From Persicobacter diffluens (GTDB lineage: Bacteria; Bacteroidota; Bacteroidia; Cytophagales; Cyclobacteriaceae), in assembly GCF_036244895.1 (NCBI RefSeq), contig NZ_BQKE01000002.1, positions 992,001 to 1,056,000 on the forward strand: a stretch of DNA of 64,000 nucleotides, written 5' to 3'. The notes under the pieces were generated by a model. The model made no database searches, was not told the origin of the DNA, and saw nothing but the letters and a program-made list of their open reading frames with translations. The position numbers and the translations under genes were made by a program. Of the stretch, positions 54,463 through 64,000 are shown in pieces; position 1 is the first letter of the stretch, and every line of letters starts with the position of its first letter.

Positions 54463-55983
54463 TTATTTCAAGGGATTCTGATCTGCTCCGCTAATCGCGG
54501 GGTTGGCATCCAGTTCGGACTGTGGAAGCTGCATGATCCACTGCGGGTCTCCGGCAGGCAATTCCATGATCCGGGCCATTCCGGGATCGTGGGTTTTGTC
54601 GCGGGTCAGGTCTACTTTGTTACGCATCATATCAAAATAGCGGTGGCCTTCTCCCCAAAGCTCAATTCTTCTTTGGGTATATATTTCCTCCAGTAATTGA
54701 TCACCGGAAAGGATTCTATCCTGATAATAATAGACACGATTTCTCAAAAGGAAATTGATATCCGCCCGAGCGGTAGCTTCATCACCGATATGGAAAGCAG
54801 CTTCGGCACGATTCAGGTAAAGCTCGGCCATCCGCATCATTACATAATCCCCTTCCCAGGCCTGGTTTCTTCTCAAGAACTTACGGGTGGCTAAGGTCGG
54901 CCAGATGTAATTTCCTTCCGGATCCAATTCGTAATCGCGGTCGGCATATACATTTCTTCGGATATCATTGGCGGACATTTTTCCATAAAGCTCGTTGGAG
55001 ATTTTCTTCATGGAGCCCAATGTGGCATAACCACCGGCAAAAGGGTCGATATGCGAAAAGAAGGAAGCATAAATGGTACTTTGTGCCCCATTGATGGCAA
55101 GTCCCCACAACCAGCCTGCGCTATAGGCATTATTAAAGCCCTCCGCATAAGATTGCCCGGGCGTTAAATAATGGCCTTTTTCAGTTGCTTTTTCAATGGC
55201 CAAGTCAGCATATTCGAATGCGGCATCCCATTCGTTTTTCACCATATACATGCGAGAAAGCAAACCGGCAACGGCTTCATAGCCCAGGTGAGAAGGGTGC
55301 TTTCTTCGTACCGAAATCACTTCTTCATCATCCTCTCCCTCGTTTTCCAGTTTTTCTTCCAAAAGGTCGAGGGCTTCCAGATAATCTTCTTCAATCTGTG
55401 CATATACTTCTGAAAGTGGCGCACGACTTAAGTTTTCAATCTCTTGGTTAAGCTTAATCGGAATCCCGGCAGCATTTTCGTTCCCTACATAAGTCTGCTG
55501 AAACACTTGCACCAAACGGTGGTGTGCATAAGCACGAATGGCCAGGGCCTGCCCTTTCAAATAGTTTTTCTCATGCTCATCGGCCTCCACACCATCAATG
55601 GTATTGATGATTTTATTGGCCTGGAAAACCAATTGGTAATAATAACCCCAAATATTGGCCGGACGACTGTGCGTTTCGGCGCGGGAAAACTCAATGCCAT
55701 AATCATTGGCAAACCAGTTATGGCCCAAAGCATGCAGCGCCATATCATCACAACGCAGATCCAGTGCCAAATTAATCGCCATCTCCCCAAAGGAATCATG
55801 CCCTCCGGCCATATACATATAACGATACAGCCCATTGAGTGCAATTTCCTGCCCCTCCACGGAGGAAAGTAATTCCTCTTCCGGCACGGTGTCAGAGGCG
55901 GTGCGGTCCAGATAATCTTTGGAACAGCCCATTGAAAAAATCATCAGGGCTGCGATATATAATTTTATACTTAGTCTTTTCAT
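54463..55983 (-). CDS. susD: SusD/RagB-like nutrient-binding lipoprotein
   Basis: The 506-aa lipoprotein starts at the ATG at 55983, opening MKRLSIKLYIAALMIFSMGC. SusD features are the N-terminal KDYLDRTASDTVPEEELLSS, EEIALNGLYRYMYM-like helix, TPR-like helices (AIRAYAHHRLVQVFQQTYVG, AVAGLLSRMYMVKNEWDAAF) and the C-terminal QRRIELWGEGHRYFDMMR. SusD binds an oligomer at the outer surface and feeds the SusC channel. It starts 5 bp after the susC stop. The ligand is unknown; no hydrolase sits beside the pair. Confidence 0.92.
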   Translation of the reverse strand: MKRLSIKLYIAALMIFSMGCSKDYLDRTASDTVPEEELLSSVEGQEIALNGLYRYMYMAGGHDSFGEMAINLALDLRCDDMALHALGHNWFANDYGIEFSRAETHSRPANIWGYYYQLVFQANKIINTIDGVEADEHEKNYLKGQALAIRAYAHHRLVQVFQQTYVGNENAAGIPIKLNQEIENLSRAPLSEVYAQIEEDYLEALDLLEEKLENEGEDDEEVISVRRKHPSHLGYEAVAGLLSRMYMVKNEWDAAFEYADLAIEKATEKGHYLTPGQSYAEGFNNAYSAGWLWGLAINGAQSTIYASFFSHIDPFAGGYATLGSMKKISNELYGKMSANDIRRNVYADRDYELDPEGNYIWPTLATRKFLRRNQAWEGDYVMMRMAELYLNRAEAAFHIGDEATARADINFLLRNRVYYYQDRILSGDQLLEEIYTQRRIELWGEGHRYFDMMRNKVDLTRDKTHDPGMARIMELPAGDPQWIMQLPQSELDANPAISGADQNPLK

Positions 55984-55987
55984 TTCC

Positions 55988-58900
55988 TTAAAATTTAACA
56001 TCCAAACCTAAAGACATCGTGCGAATAGGGTAATAGCCATTATTCAGATAGCCATCGGAAGAAGCCGTCCCGGGGAAGTAGCCCTGCATAGAGGAGAAAG
56101 TGTATAGATTATCTACCGTGAAGCTTACTCTCATGTAATCCATATAAATGCTTTTTGCTACTCTTGAAGGCAAGGTATAACCGAAGGTAATGTTACGGAT
56201 GGTGGCATAGCTGGCATCCGAAAGGAAGCGGCTGGAGCTCAACACCTGATCTGCATTATCGATTTCAATTCTTGGTACATCAGTAATATCTCCGGGAGCT
56301 TTCCAGGCGTTATGCATATCAGTGTGCATGGCCACCCCATAGCTTGGTCTCATCAACTGGTGATATCCGGAATTATAAACCTGCCCACCAATCTGATAAT
56401 TCAACATCATGGAGAAATCGAATTGCTTCCAGTTCAGGCGCTGGTTAAGGAAGCCCGTCACATCCGCCAATGCTGTTCCTACATAGTAACGATCTTCATT
56501 CTCAGGATTAGTGGTAACCCCGCGACCTTTGCCTTCACCCATGTTTTTATAATACAAAGCATCACCTGTGGCAGGGTCTACTCCGGCGTAATCAAACAAA
56601 TAGAAATCATAATAAGATCTACCTACTTCCAGACGCTTAGAGCCCGTCCCTACCGATTCCTGTGGGAGGGAAGTGATTTTGTTTTTCATATGCGTAGCAG
56701 AGAAATCGATCTCCCAGCCGAAATCTTTACGCTTCAATACATCCGCCGTGATGTTAATTTCCACCCCGTAGTTCTTCATGCCTCCAATATTGGCCGTCTG
56801 ACCGGACCAACCATTAGATGGCGCAATGGGAAGGGTGAAGATCAAATCCTTAGAGGCATTGTTGAAGTATTCCACACTACCAGAAATTTTATTTTGAAGC
56901 ACACTGAAATCCAATCCCAGGTTAGTGGCCTGACGCTTTTCCCAGGTCAAATCACGGTTGGCCAGATAGGTCATACGGCCACCGTATTGGGAATTATTCG
57001 GATAGGTGAGGCTGTAGTTATCCTGATAGATGTAGTAATTACTTCCCAGGTTTTCATTCCCCTGCTCTCCGAAGGAACCTCTTAATTTCAGGCTATTCAA
57101 CCAGCTGAAACCCTTTAGAAAATCCTCTTTATGCATGGCCCAGGATCCACCAATGGCCCAGAAGTTACCCCAGCGGGACTCCGGTGCCATTCGAGAAGTA
57201 CCGTCCAGACGATAGCTGAAAGAAGCATAATACTTTTCATTATAATTATACTCCAGACGAGAGAAATAAGACTCAATTGCGTGCTCATCCAACCAGGAAC
57301 TGGCATATGTCGGCATGGAGCCTACGCCCAATTCCGGAAGGCCCGGCAATGGGAAACCTGTAGTCGTACCGGTTAATCCTTTTTGCTGATAGAAATAGCT
57401 TTCGTGTCCTAACAGAGCGTTTACATTGTGTAAACCAAAGCTATTCTGGTAAGAAATCAGCTGGTTCATGGTCAGGGTCAAATATTCCATGGTCGTTCTG
57501 GTGGAGCGACCGTCTACATTGTCTGCATCGCCATAAAGGCTATTTTGATAAGACAGGGAATTACGATTCACATAATCCAGGGTCACATTGGCACGTGCAC
57601 TCAAATGATCGTCAAACTTCACATTCAGATAAGTACGACCCGAAACCGCATTATTGGAATACCCGTTCGCATCCAGATTATTAGTTCCCACCGCATTGGC
57701 ATTTCCTAAATACGGACGAGATGGGGCATATTCATAAACCTTTTGACCGGCATCATCCAATTTATAATTACCGTCTTCTTCACGCTGATATACCGGATAA
57801 ATCGGGGCAATCGTATTGGCAAAAAAGAAAGGATTTGAAGCAGTAGTATTTCCGGTATTAGTTCCCTGAGACTCAGTATAAGTATAGGAAATATTGGCGC
57901 CAGTATTCAACCATTTTTTGATGTCTGAATTTACATTTACACGTGCAGAAAAACGGTCGAAACCGGTATTCTTCGCTACCCCATCTTCGCTTAAATAACC
58001 TAAAGAAACAAAGTAATCTGCCGTTTCTGCTGCCCCACTCAAGGATACGGAGTACTCCTGACGCAAAGCGGCACCGAAAAGTTCGTCTTCCCAATTGTTT
58101 CCATAAAGCGAACTAGCGCCCGGGTTCATTCTTCCTGTCATCGGATCAATCAGCAAACTGTCCGAAACACCAAAAGCGTTGAATCCGCCTAATTGCTCTA
58201 CTACATTTCGGCGGTAATCTGCGTACTTCGGGTGAGAATATCTCGAATGCTGACCGGAAGCGATCAAACGAGCATCCTCCTCTTCAATATCAGCAGCAAT
58301 CAGGTTGTTTTTATAACCTTCCCACATTAATTCGTAATACTCTCCCTGATCTACCCGATCATATCCTCTCATGGCACGCTGTGCGATACCTGTTCTTGCT
58401 TTAAAAGATACCGTTCCCTGTCCCTGCTTACCTTTTTTTGTCGTAATCATCACTACACCATTGGCCGCACGAGAACCATAAAGCGCTGTTGCTGCCGCAT
58501 CCTTCAATACGGTCATCGACTCAATATCCGAAGGATTAAGGTTATTCAAAGCACCCCCGAAAGGTACTCCATCCACCACATACAATGGTGCCGAAGAAGC
58601 ATTTACGGAACCAATACCCCGAATACGGATTGTTGTTCCTGAACCTGGCTGTCCGCTTACGCCGGATACCTGTACCCCCGGAACGGCACCTTCAATCGCA
58701 TTCTGCACGTTAGATACCTGTAGTTTTTCAATGTGGTCTTTTTTAATGGTAGCGGCAGAACCTGTAAATGAGGATTTCTTCTGCTCTCCATAAGCCACCA
58801 CCATGACTTCTTCCAATTCGGTGGCATCCACCTCTAAAGCCACTTCCATACGGGACTGATTCCCTACTGTCACGGCTTGTTCTTCATATCCAATGAATGA

Positions 58901-59116
58901 AAAAAGCAATACCGTTTCAGCTGAAGGTACTTCCAAGGCAAAGTCTCCATTAAAGTCTGTTACCGTACCGACGGTTGTCCCCTTGACCACCACATTGGCT
59001 CCAAGAATCTCTTCGCCGGTCTCCTTGTCTTTTACATGGCCGGTGACTTTGACCTGCGCCATCAGTTGCGTTAGTCCGATCAGACTAAACAACATTATTA
59101 AATATATTTTTTTCAT
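55988..59116 (-). CDS. susC: SusC/RagA TonB-linked outer-membrane transporter
   Basis: The 1042-aa protein has a signal peptide (MKKIYLIMLFSLIGLTQLMA), a carboxypeptidase-like regulatory domain (VKVTGHVKDKETGEEILGAN) and a TonB-box region (EEVMVVAYGEQKKSSFTGSA). A plug (VSGQPGSGTTIRIRGIGSVN, VVDGVPFGGALNNLNPSDI) and a 22-strand barrel end in the typical aromatic tail SLGLDVKF. It imports the ligand captured by SusD, using TonB energy. A short gap with a hairpin separates it from the T9SS giant upstream. Confidence 0.95.
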   Translation of the reverse strand: MKKIYLIMLFSLIGLTQLMAQVKVTGHVKDKETGEEILGANVVVKGTTVGTVTDFNGDFALEVPSAETVLLFSFIGYEEQAVTVGNQSRMEVALEVDATELEEVMVVAYGEQKKSSFTGSAATIKKDHIEKLQVSNVQNAIEGAVPGVQVSGVSGQPGSGTTIRIRGIGSVNASSAPLYVVDGVPFGGALNNLNPSDIESMTVLKDAAATALYGSRAANGVVMITTKKGKQGQGTVSFKARTGIAQRAMRGYDRVDQGEYYELMWEGYKNNLIAADIEEEDARLIASGQHSRYSHPKYADYRRNVVEQLGGFNAFGVSDSLLIDPMTGRMNPGASSLYGNNWEDELFGAALRQEYSVSLSGAAETADYFVSLGYLSEDGVAKNTGFDRFSARVNVNSDIKKWLNTGANISYTYTESQGTNTGNTTASNPFFFANTIAPIYPVYQREEDGNYKLDDAGQKVYEYAPSRPYLGNANAVGTNNLDANGYSNNAVSGRTYLNVKFDDHLSARANVTLDYVNRNSLSYQNSLYGDADNVDGRSTRTTMEYLTLTMNQLISYQNSFGLHNVNALLGHESYFYQQKGLTGTTTGFPLPGLPELGVGSMPTYASSWLDEHAIESYFSRLEYNYNEKYYASFSYRLDGTSRMAPESRWGNFWAIGGSWAMHKEDFLKGFSWLNSLKLRGSFGEQGNENLGSNYYIYQDNYSLTYPNNSQYGGRMTYLANRDLTWEKRQATNLGLDFSVLQNKISGSVEYFNNASKDLIFTLPIAPSNGWSGQTANIGGMKNYGVEINITADVLKRKDFGWEIDFSATHMKNKITSLPQESVGTGSKRLEVGRSYYDFYLFDYAGVDPATGDALYYKNMGEGKGRGVTTNPENEDRYYVGTALADVTGFLNQRLNWKQFDFSMMLNYQIGGQVYNSGYHQLMRPSYGVAMHTDMHNAWKAPGDITDVPRIEIDNADQVLSSSRFLSDASYATIRNITFGYTLPSRVAKSIYMDYMRVSFTVDNLYTFSSMQGYFPGTASSDGYLNNGYYPIRTMSLGLDVKF

Positions 59117-59142
59117 AAGGTTGAATCTTCCAACGTTTTAAT

Positions 59143-59171
59143 GAAGGAGGAGCGGTTGAAACTCCTCCTTC
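59143..59171 (-). terminator. Hairpin after the T9SS giant gene
   Basis: A perfect 9-bp stem AAGGAGGAG / CTCCTCCTT lies just past the stop at 59179. No clear T run follows, so a partial terminator or processing site is possible before susC. Confidence 0.55.
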
Positions 59172-59178
59172 CAAAAAA

Positions 59179-62100
59179 TTATTGCTTAATCATATTGGCT
59201 TGGCCAATAACCGCTTGATTAGTGGAAACGCGGATTATATACAGACCAGCTGGCAGTGCGCTCACCGGCAACTGAATTTGGTTTAGTCCTATATGTAGCA
59301 GCTCATTGACTACCTGCATTTTCTGCCCCGTAGCGCTGTAAATTTCAATGCTTCCCTCTCCGGAGAACTCTGAAGTGAAGGCTACGGTCACGAAATCTGA
59401 GGCCGGGTTGGGATATAGTCCTAAGGTTAACCCTTCTTCGGCATCCGTTGGGTTTACCACATCAATCATCACCTCAGTGTGATACGGACGGCTCCATACC
59501 GGATCGTTGGTGCGGAAAGTAATCTCCGCCGACAGATAATCATCGATATCTTTTGAAGCATCTACACGGAAGTTGATACTTCCTTTTTCTTCAATACCAA
59601 TCTCTCCTTCATTTCCGCCCGGGAATAGCAACCATGCCTCCGTACCTTCTTCCTTAGAAGCGGCTTTAATCTGCCATGATGCACCACCCATTCCGGCGAA
59701 GTTATTGTCTACCCAGAAGCCCTGAGAGATGATATAATCTCTGCCATATTCTTTCCTGTTCACCCCATTATAAGCTTGTGGTAAAGCGATAGAACGCGGA
59801 TAAGTAAGCTGGATGTAGAAATACTCATAAGGTAGAATTTCCAATTCCTCATCCAGGTCGATCGCGAACCAATGGGCGTCTTCCTCTTCTCCGTCCCAGG
59901 TTTTCACTGCGATTTGCTCGTGGATCAAGTGTGTTTCATCCGGATTGGAACCGCCTCTGTAGATGGAAACTTTGATATCGACAATCTCCGTTTTCTCAAT
60001 TCTACACATGGTCCAAACTCTTGACAATTTGGTACCTGCTTCCGGTGCCTGGTATTTGGTCGCTACAGAGAAAGGAACGCCTTCTCCAAAACCTAATACA
60101 TTGTGTGCCTCGTTCGACAGTAAGTGCGCAAAGAAGTGCTCGTAATCGCCTTTTGCCGGCACATCTCCTTCCATATCTCCCTCTTCATTATAGCTTTTCA
60201 TGCTTCTTGAAAGCGGTGCGAATGGTAAGGCCTCTGCTTCAATAATTTCCGGCTGGAAGTATCTCGCAAACGGCTCGTACTGACGATAGTACTCCACGGC
60301 TGCTTTGTATGACAATGGCGATTTTCCTTCCTCATTGGACAAGGCAATATTGAAGGTCTTACGATCACCTCTCATGATTTCATCACGGATTATCTCATCA
60401 TGACCACCATAAACTGGCGCGCTACCCAAGGCCGCTTTCCACGGAATGGTCACCACTTTTACCGTAGGATCATTACTGATACCGGCATCTCTCCAGCTAA
60501 AGTTCAGGATAGTGGACAGGTCGATATACTCATCGCTCAACAACACACCCTGAGAAGGATTCGATGGACGATCGCCGTATTCCGGTGAAACCTCTACCAC
60601 AAAGTCAAAGAATCTTCCTGGCTCAATGAATTTTGGCTCTTCGAAATCATAACCCTCATATGGCGTGAAGGTGTAAATACTACCGCCATCATATACACGC
60701 TCTCCTAATAGTTGTCTTGGCGAAGACTTTTCAAAACCAGCCCCTAATACTTCGATTGGCGCCGTTCCGGTATTGGTCATTCGCATTTGTAACTGATAAG
60801 TCTCTCTTAGAAGAGGATTGAAAGATTCATAGAAAAGGATACCCAAATCCACATCATCATGCTCCATGGATACTTCTCCCACGCCATTCAGCTGTACGCT
60901 TAATGGATGCTTGAAATCCTCCTCTGTCTCCGGAACATTAGTAATGGCATGTACTTCACCTTCCGCTTCCCAACCTGTAATCTCGCGAGAATCTACCAAT
61001 AGGTTGTAGTTACCAGAGGTATTCGGCTCCAATAGAAATTTCTGCTGTGGACGGAAAACGATCGACATCTCATCTGCTAGGAATCCTTCCATAAAAGAAA
61101 CCTGATAGCCTTGCAATTTATCTTCACTCTGAATACCAATGGAACCGAAAGCATCTAAGAAATAAGGCGTATTCTCTTCTTCCCATTCGGACTCCGGCAT
61201 ATGATACTGGAACTTGAAATTACCGGTAGAATACAAGATCAATTGGAAACTCATCGAATAACCCATACCGAACATATCATTGTATCGGTGGTACTGAATC
61301 GTCACCTTATCCTCTTCCTCCAAGTAGTATACCCCGGCATCATCCGGATATTCGTAAAAATTAGGTGCAGTAGGATGATACAATGGTGCAATCACCGTCT
61401 GCCAACGGCTACGGTCATGTGGAATATAAGGAATGATGCCCGGCTCATCCCACTGTTTGTTTTCTACCTCATTGAAGGTCACGAAACCAAAGGAGGCAAT
61501 ATTCATTTCGGTATACTGCTTCCCGTAGAACTCAAATGGGAACGGCAACTGCTTATTGGCAAATGGCTTATCTGTCCAGAAGTTCAGATCCGGCATATAC
61601 TCTGCTTGCGGGTGTTCTGCCAAATCTACCCAGTCATAAGTTGGGCCTGTTCTTCCGCACACCTCGATGATTTCCCAACCACCGGATTGCTCCCACCAAC
61701 ATTCTTCTTTACCAATTTCAAAATGGTAATCTACTTCAGCCACTTCATCTCCAGCACCTATCTGATTCACATTGAACCAGCTTTCGGTATCGAAGAAGAA
61801 TTCCAAATCAGAGCGCCCTTCGTTTTTAACGGTGAATGGCACATTTTCCAATTCACCACGATTCATCACTAAATCGGTAGACTCATTCTCCCACTGCCAA
61901 GTAAAGATCGGCACCTCCACGATTTCAGAAGTCAAATCAAAGGATAGTGGATCTACTCCTGAAAGTTCCACATTCAACTGCGCTTCATAAGTTCCTACTT
62001 GCGTAGTGTTGGCCACCACTTCCACATAAGCCGTCTCTTTTGGTGCAATACGGTTCCCTACTAGAGATTCGTTGACAATTTCAAAACCATTTCCAGTGAT

Positions 62101-64000
62101 CTCCAGACTTTTAATTTCAAATAAAGAAGTACCGGTATTACTTAGCGGAATGTATTTAGAATTCAGATTCTGATTCAATACCGCATCAAAATGCAAGTCT
62201 TCAACGATAGATTCCACACCCGGAACACCACCAGAGATGATATTCATGCTCACATGGACTCCCTGAGAGGTATTATTCGGATCATTGGATACGATTGCGA
62301 TATACTGCTCAAACTCACCCTCAAACCAATCCGATGGATCTACATCGAAAGTGATGACATCTTCCTCACCCGATAAAAGCGTACCATGCGTCTTGTTGAA
62401 ATTCTTCGCCATGGAAACCCCAGGGTTGTGGAACTGTAAGTAATAACCCAATGCCGTCTTTTTCAACATTTCGCTATCTTCCATGTCAATCAAAGCATAA
62501 CCTGTCGCTGGGAAGCTATTCCATCCCTTGAAGAACATTCCATCCTCCTGATTCGGCTCCTCAATCGCCACAAAAGTCTCTCTTCTCAACTGGTAACCCT
62601 CCTCTGCACCTTCAGCAGGGAAGGAATCATCATATAAGATTTCAATGTCTCCATTACTGTAAATCACATATTGGAAACTGAAAGCCTTATTGTAAACACC
62701 AGAAGTAGCAATTTTCACATCCTGATACTGTACGGTCAATTTCCCTTGTTCTTTCAGGAACAATAACTTACCGCCGTCATTGAAAGACAGGTTCTGGAAC
62801 ATTCCGGAGATATAACCTTCCGGCATATAGATATCCAAAAAGCTTGGTGTTGCATTAAAGTTGTGATCATTAAAGGCTAGGATACCATACTTACTCAGAT
62901 AAATATGACCAAAATACTGACCGAAAAATGGGAAGGCAAAACCGATATCAATACGGTGGTTAACCTTCGATCCTACACGAATTTCTTCCGTTACATCCAC
63001 TACCGAAACATGACCGGAAATATCGGAAAAGGATGGAGGATTTTCTGCCTCAGCTTCCTCTAAAAAGCTGTATTGGAAATCAGTATTATAAGTATATCCA
63101 TATAAGTTACTACGCTCATAATCCGGAATGTCCTTATCGGTATAGTTGGCAATCACATATTCCAATGCCGCTTTACCTTCATTTCGAACAGTGAAGGTGT
63201 TTCCGGTAATGGTCGGATCATTCAAATCTGAATCAGGCAAGTCGATTTCATTAGGCTCCAGCACCAACACACTTGGCGCAATTCCACTACCGGACAATAC
63301 CAATCTGATTTCCACATCGGTATTTTCCATTCTACCATAAGCCGTCGCATAGTACTCACGCTCCTCTTCCGGTGAGAAGGTCACGCGAATTCTATCACGG
63401 TATCGTGCATTCAATTGTCCCAAACCTTCTACGGAGAAGGCATCTGCATCCTCTCCCTCAACCGTCCACTGAATGTTTTCCGCATTCGCGTAGCCTTGAT
63501 TGGTGATGTAAATCTCCTGACGATTGCTTCCGCCCTGGAACACACGACCGAAATCCGACAACTCACGGTATTCAAATTCCGGATCTACATTTTCCAGATT
63601 GAAGTTGACGTCATAGTTATAGTAAGTCTCCTGATTTTCATTGGTCAAAAAGGTATGGGCCAATTCATGCTCCCCTGCCATTACGCTATCCAGCTGCATC
63701 TCCAATTGAATCGTCAATTCCTCACCAGCAGCCAAAACTCCACTGTTCACAGAAGGATGAAGAATATTTCTGGACTGATCTCTCACCGGGTGAACAGCAA
63801 TGTCAAATACTGCTCCATGCCATTGTGGGAGATTGTTCATCAACGATTCATTCAAATCTTCCCAGGTATTTCCACCATCAAAAGACATCATGGATGTTTT
63901 ATCCCAAGAGGCTCCAGCCCAGTTTCCAATATACATCGGAGTGGTATTGAATTTACCTGAAGGATGATGAACCACCACCCAGAAAATTTCCCCCTCTTCA
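59179..64000 (-). CDS. Giant T9SS surface protein, 5' end beyond window
   Basis: The frame is open through 64000 (EEGEIFWVVVHHPSGKFNTT), so a GTG at 63978 is not the true start and at least 1606 residues are present. Repeated choice-of-anchor/ASPM-SPD-2-Hydin-like beta domains are visible (NTGTSLFEIKSLEITGNGFE, FTVRNEGKAALEYVI, VKNEGRSDLEFFFD), with strand-rich segments around FPFFGQYFGHIYLSKYGIL and FPFEFYGKQYTEMNIASFGF. The type A T9SS sorting domain ends the protein (LGLYPNPASDFVTVAF...GLYIIRVSTNQ). The missing N-terminus may contain a catalytic domain such as a subtilase. It is first in a run with susC and susD. Confidence 0.85.
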   Translation of the reverse strand, partial: EEGEIFWVVVHHPSGKFNTTPMYIGNWAGASWDKTSMMSFDGGNTWEDLNESLMNNLPQWHGAVFDIAVHPVRDQSRNILHPSVNSGVLAAGEELTIQLEMQLDSVMAGEHELAHTFLTNENQETYYNYDVNFNLENVDPEFEYRELSDFGRVFQGGSNRQEIYITNQGYANAENIQWTVEGEDADAFSVEGLGQLNARYRDRIRVTFSPEEEREYYATAYGRMENTDVEIRLVLSGSGIAPSVLVLEPNEIDLPDSDLNDPTITGNTFTVRNEGKAALEYVIANYTDKDIPDYERSNLYGYTYNTDFQYSFLEEAEAENPPSFSDISGHVSVVDVTEEIRVGSKVNHRIDIGFAFPFFGQYFGHIYLSKYGILAFNDHNFNATPSFLDIYMPEGYISGMFQNLSFNDGGKLLFLKEQGKLTVQYQDVKIATSGVYNKAFSFQYVIYSNGDIEILYDDSFPAEGAEEGYQLRRETFVAIEEPNQEDGMFFKGWNSFPATGYALIDMEDSEMLKKTALGYYLQFHNPGVSMAKNFNKTHGTLLSGEEDVITFDVDPSDWFEGEFEQYIAIVSNDPNNTSQGVHVSMNIISGGVPGVESIVEDLHFDAVLNQNLNSKYIPLSNTGTSLFEIKSLEITGNGFEIVNESLVGNRIAPKETAYVEVVANTTQVGTYEAQLNVELSGVDPLSFDLTSEIVEVPIFTWQWENESTDLVMNRGELENVPFTVKNEGRSDLEFFFDTESWFNVNQIGAGDEVAEVDYHFEIGKEECWWEQSGGWEIIEVCGRTGPTYDWVDLAEHPQAEYMPDLNFWTDKPFANKQLPFPFEFYGKQYTEMNIASFGFVTFNEVENKQWDEPGIIPYIPHDRSRWQTVIAPLYHPTAPNFYEYPDDAGVYYLEEEDKVTIQYHRYNDMFGMGYSMSFQLILYSTGNFKFQYHMPESEWEEENTPYFLDAFGSIGIQSEDKLQGYQVSFMEGFLADEMSIVFRPQQKFLLEPNTSGNYNLLVDSREITGWEAEGEVHAITNVPETEEDFKHPLSVQLNGVGEVSMEHDDVDLGILFYESFNPLLRETYQLQMRMTNTGTAPIEVLGAGFEKSSPRQLLGERVYDGGSIYTFTPYEGYDFEEPKFIEPGRFFDFVVEVSPEYGDRPSNPSQGVLLSDEYIDLSTILNFSWRDAGISNDPTVKVVTIPWKAALGSAPVYGGHDEIIRDEIMRGDRKTFNIALSNEEGKSPLSYKAAVEYYRQYEPFARYFQPEIIEAEALPFAPLSRSMKSYNEEGDMEGDVPAKGDYEHFFAHLLSNEAHNVLGFGEGVPFSVATKYQAPEAGTKLSRVWTMCRIEKTEIVDIKVSIYRGGSNPDETHLIHEQIAVKTWDGEEEDAHWFAIDLDEELEILPYEYFYIQLTYPRSIALPQAYNGVNRKEYGRDYIISQGFWVDNNFAGMGGASWQIKAASKEEGTEAWLLFPGGNEGEIGIEEKGSINFRVDASKDIDDYLSAEITFRTNDPVWSRPYHTEVMIDVVNPTDAEEGLTLGLYPNPASDFVTVAFTSEFSGEGSIEIYSATGQKMQVVNELLHIGLNQIQLPVSALPAGLYIIRVSTNQAVIGQANMIKQ

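Overview
The window looks like the chromosome of a marine, polysaccharide-degrading member of the Bacteroidota, probably a Cytophagales relative. The reasons are a SusC/SusD pair, three proteins with type IX secretion (T9SS) C-terminal sorting domains, many lipoproteins, S1-family sulfatases next to GH2 enzymes, and promoters of the Bacteroidetes type (TTTG, 18 bp, TAnnTTTG). The genus cannot be fixed from this sequence. No tRNA, rRNA, CRISPR array, prophage or intact transposase gene was seen.

Layout. 1-670: an SRPBCC-domain gene split by a mobile repeat. 1251-2063: a cyclase-family lipoprotein. 2161-9491: a four-gene minus-strand operon (GH2 with a golvesin-like domain, GH43-like enzyme, sulfatase, GH2 lipoprotein). 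10301-12897: a second sulfatase and an AraC-type regulator, so the block as a whole suggests degradation of a sulfated glycan. 13018-18444: metallophosphoesterase, PEP carboxylase and an unknown helical protein. 18698-28915: S1/P1 nuclease, S9 peptidase, AsmA-like protein and a propeller-amidohydrolase fusion. 29849-36590: glycosyltransferase, membrane protein, SPFH protein, YdeI-like protein, and an NfsB nitroreductase divergent from an HxlR regulator. 37226-46578: GH92 alpha-mannosidase, secreted endonuclease I with T9SS tail, S41 peptidase, porin and a small unknown protein. 47154-49909: hybrid histidine kinase paired with a four-helix membrane protein. 50422-64000: GLUG-repeat T9SS surface protein, SusD, SusC and a giant T9SS protein cut by the window edge.

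The most striking content is non-coding. About twenty copies of a roughly 222-bp element (here family A) fill most intergenic gaps from 245 to 47157. It has inverted ends TTAACCCGAATTATTCA, is bounded by TTAA on both sides and has no coding capacity. Seven copies of a second, roughly 160-bp element (family B) have ends GAGCGTGTTTAAA and often TA flanks. Both look like MITEs (short non-autonomous transposons). One A copy interrupts the SRPBCC gene, and removing it with one TTAA rejoins the reading frame exactly. A copies sit inside other A copies at an internal TTAA, B copies sit inside A copies, and several A copies begin on the TTAA that contains a gene's TAA stop codon. A separate GC-rich, strongly structured segment at 31862-31997 may be a non-coding RNA or structured intergenic element.
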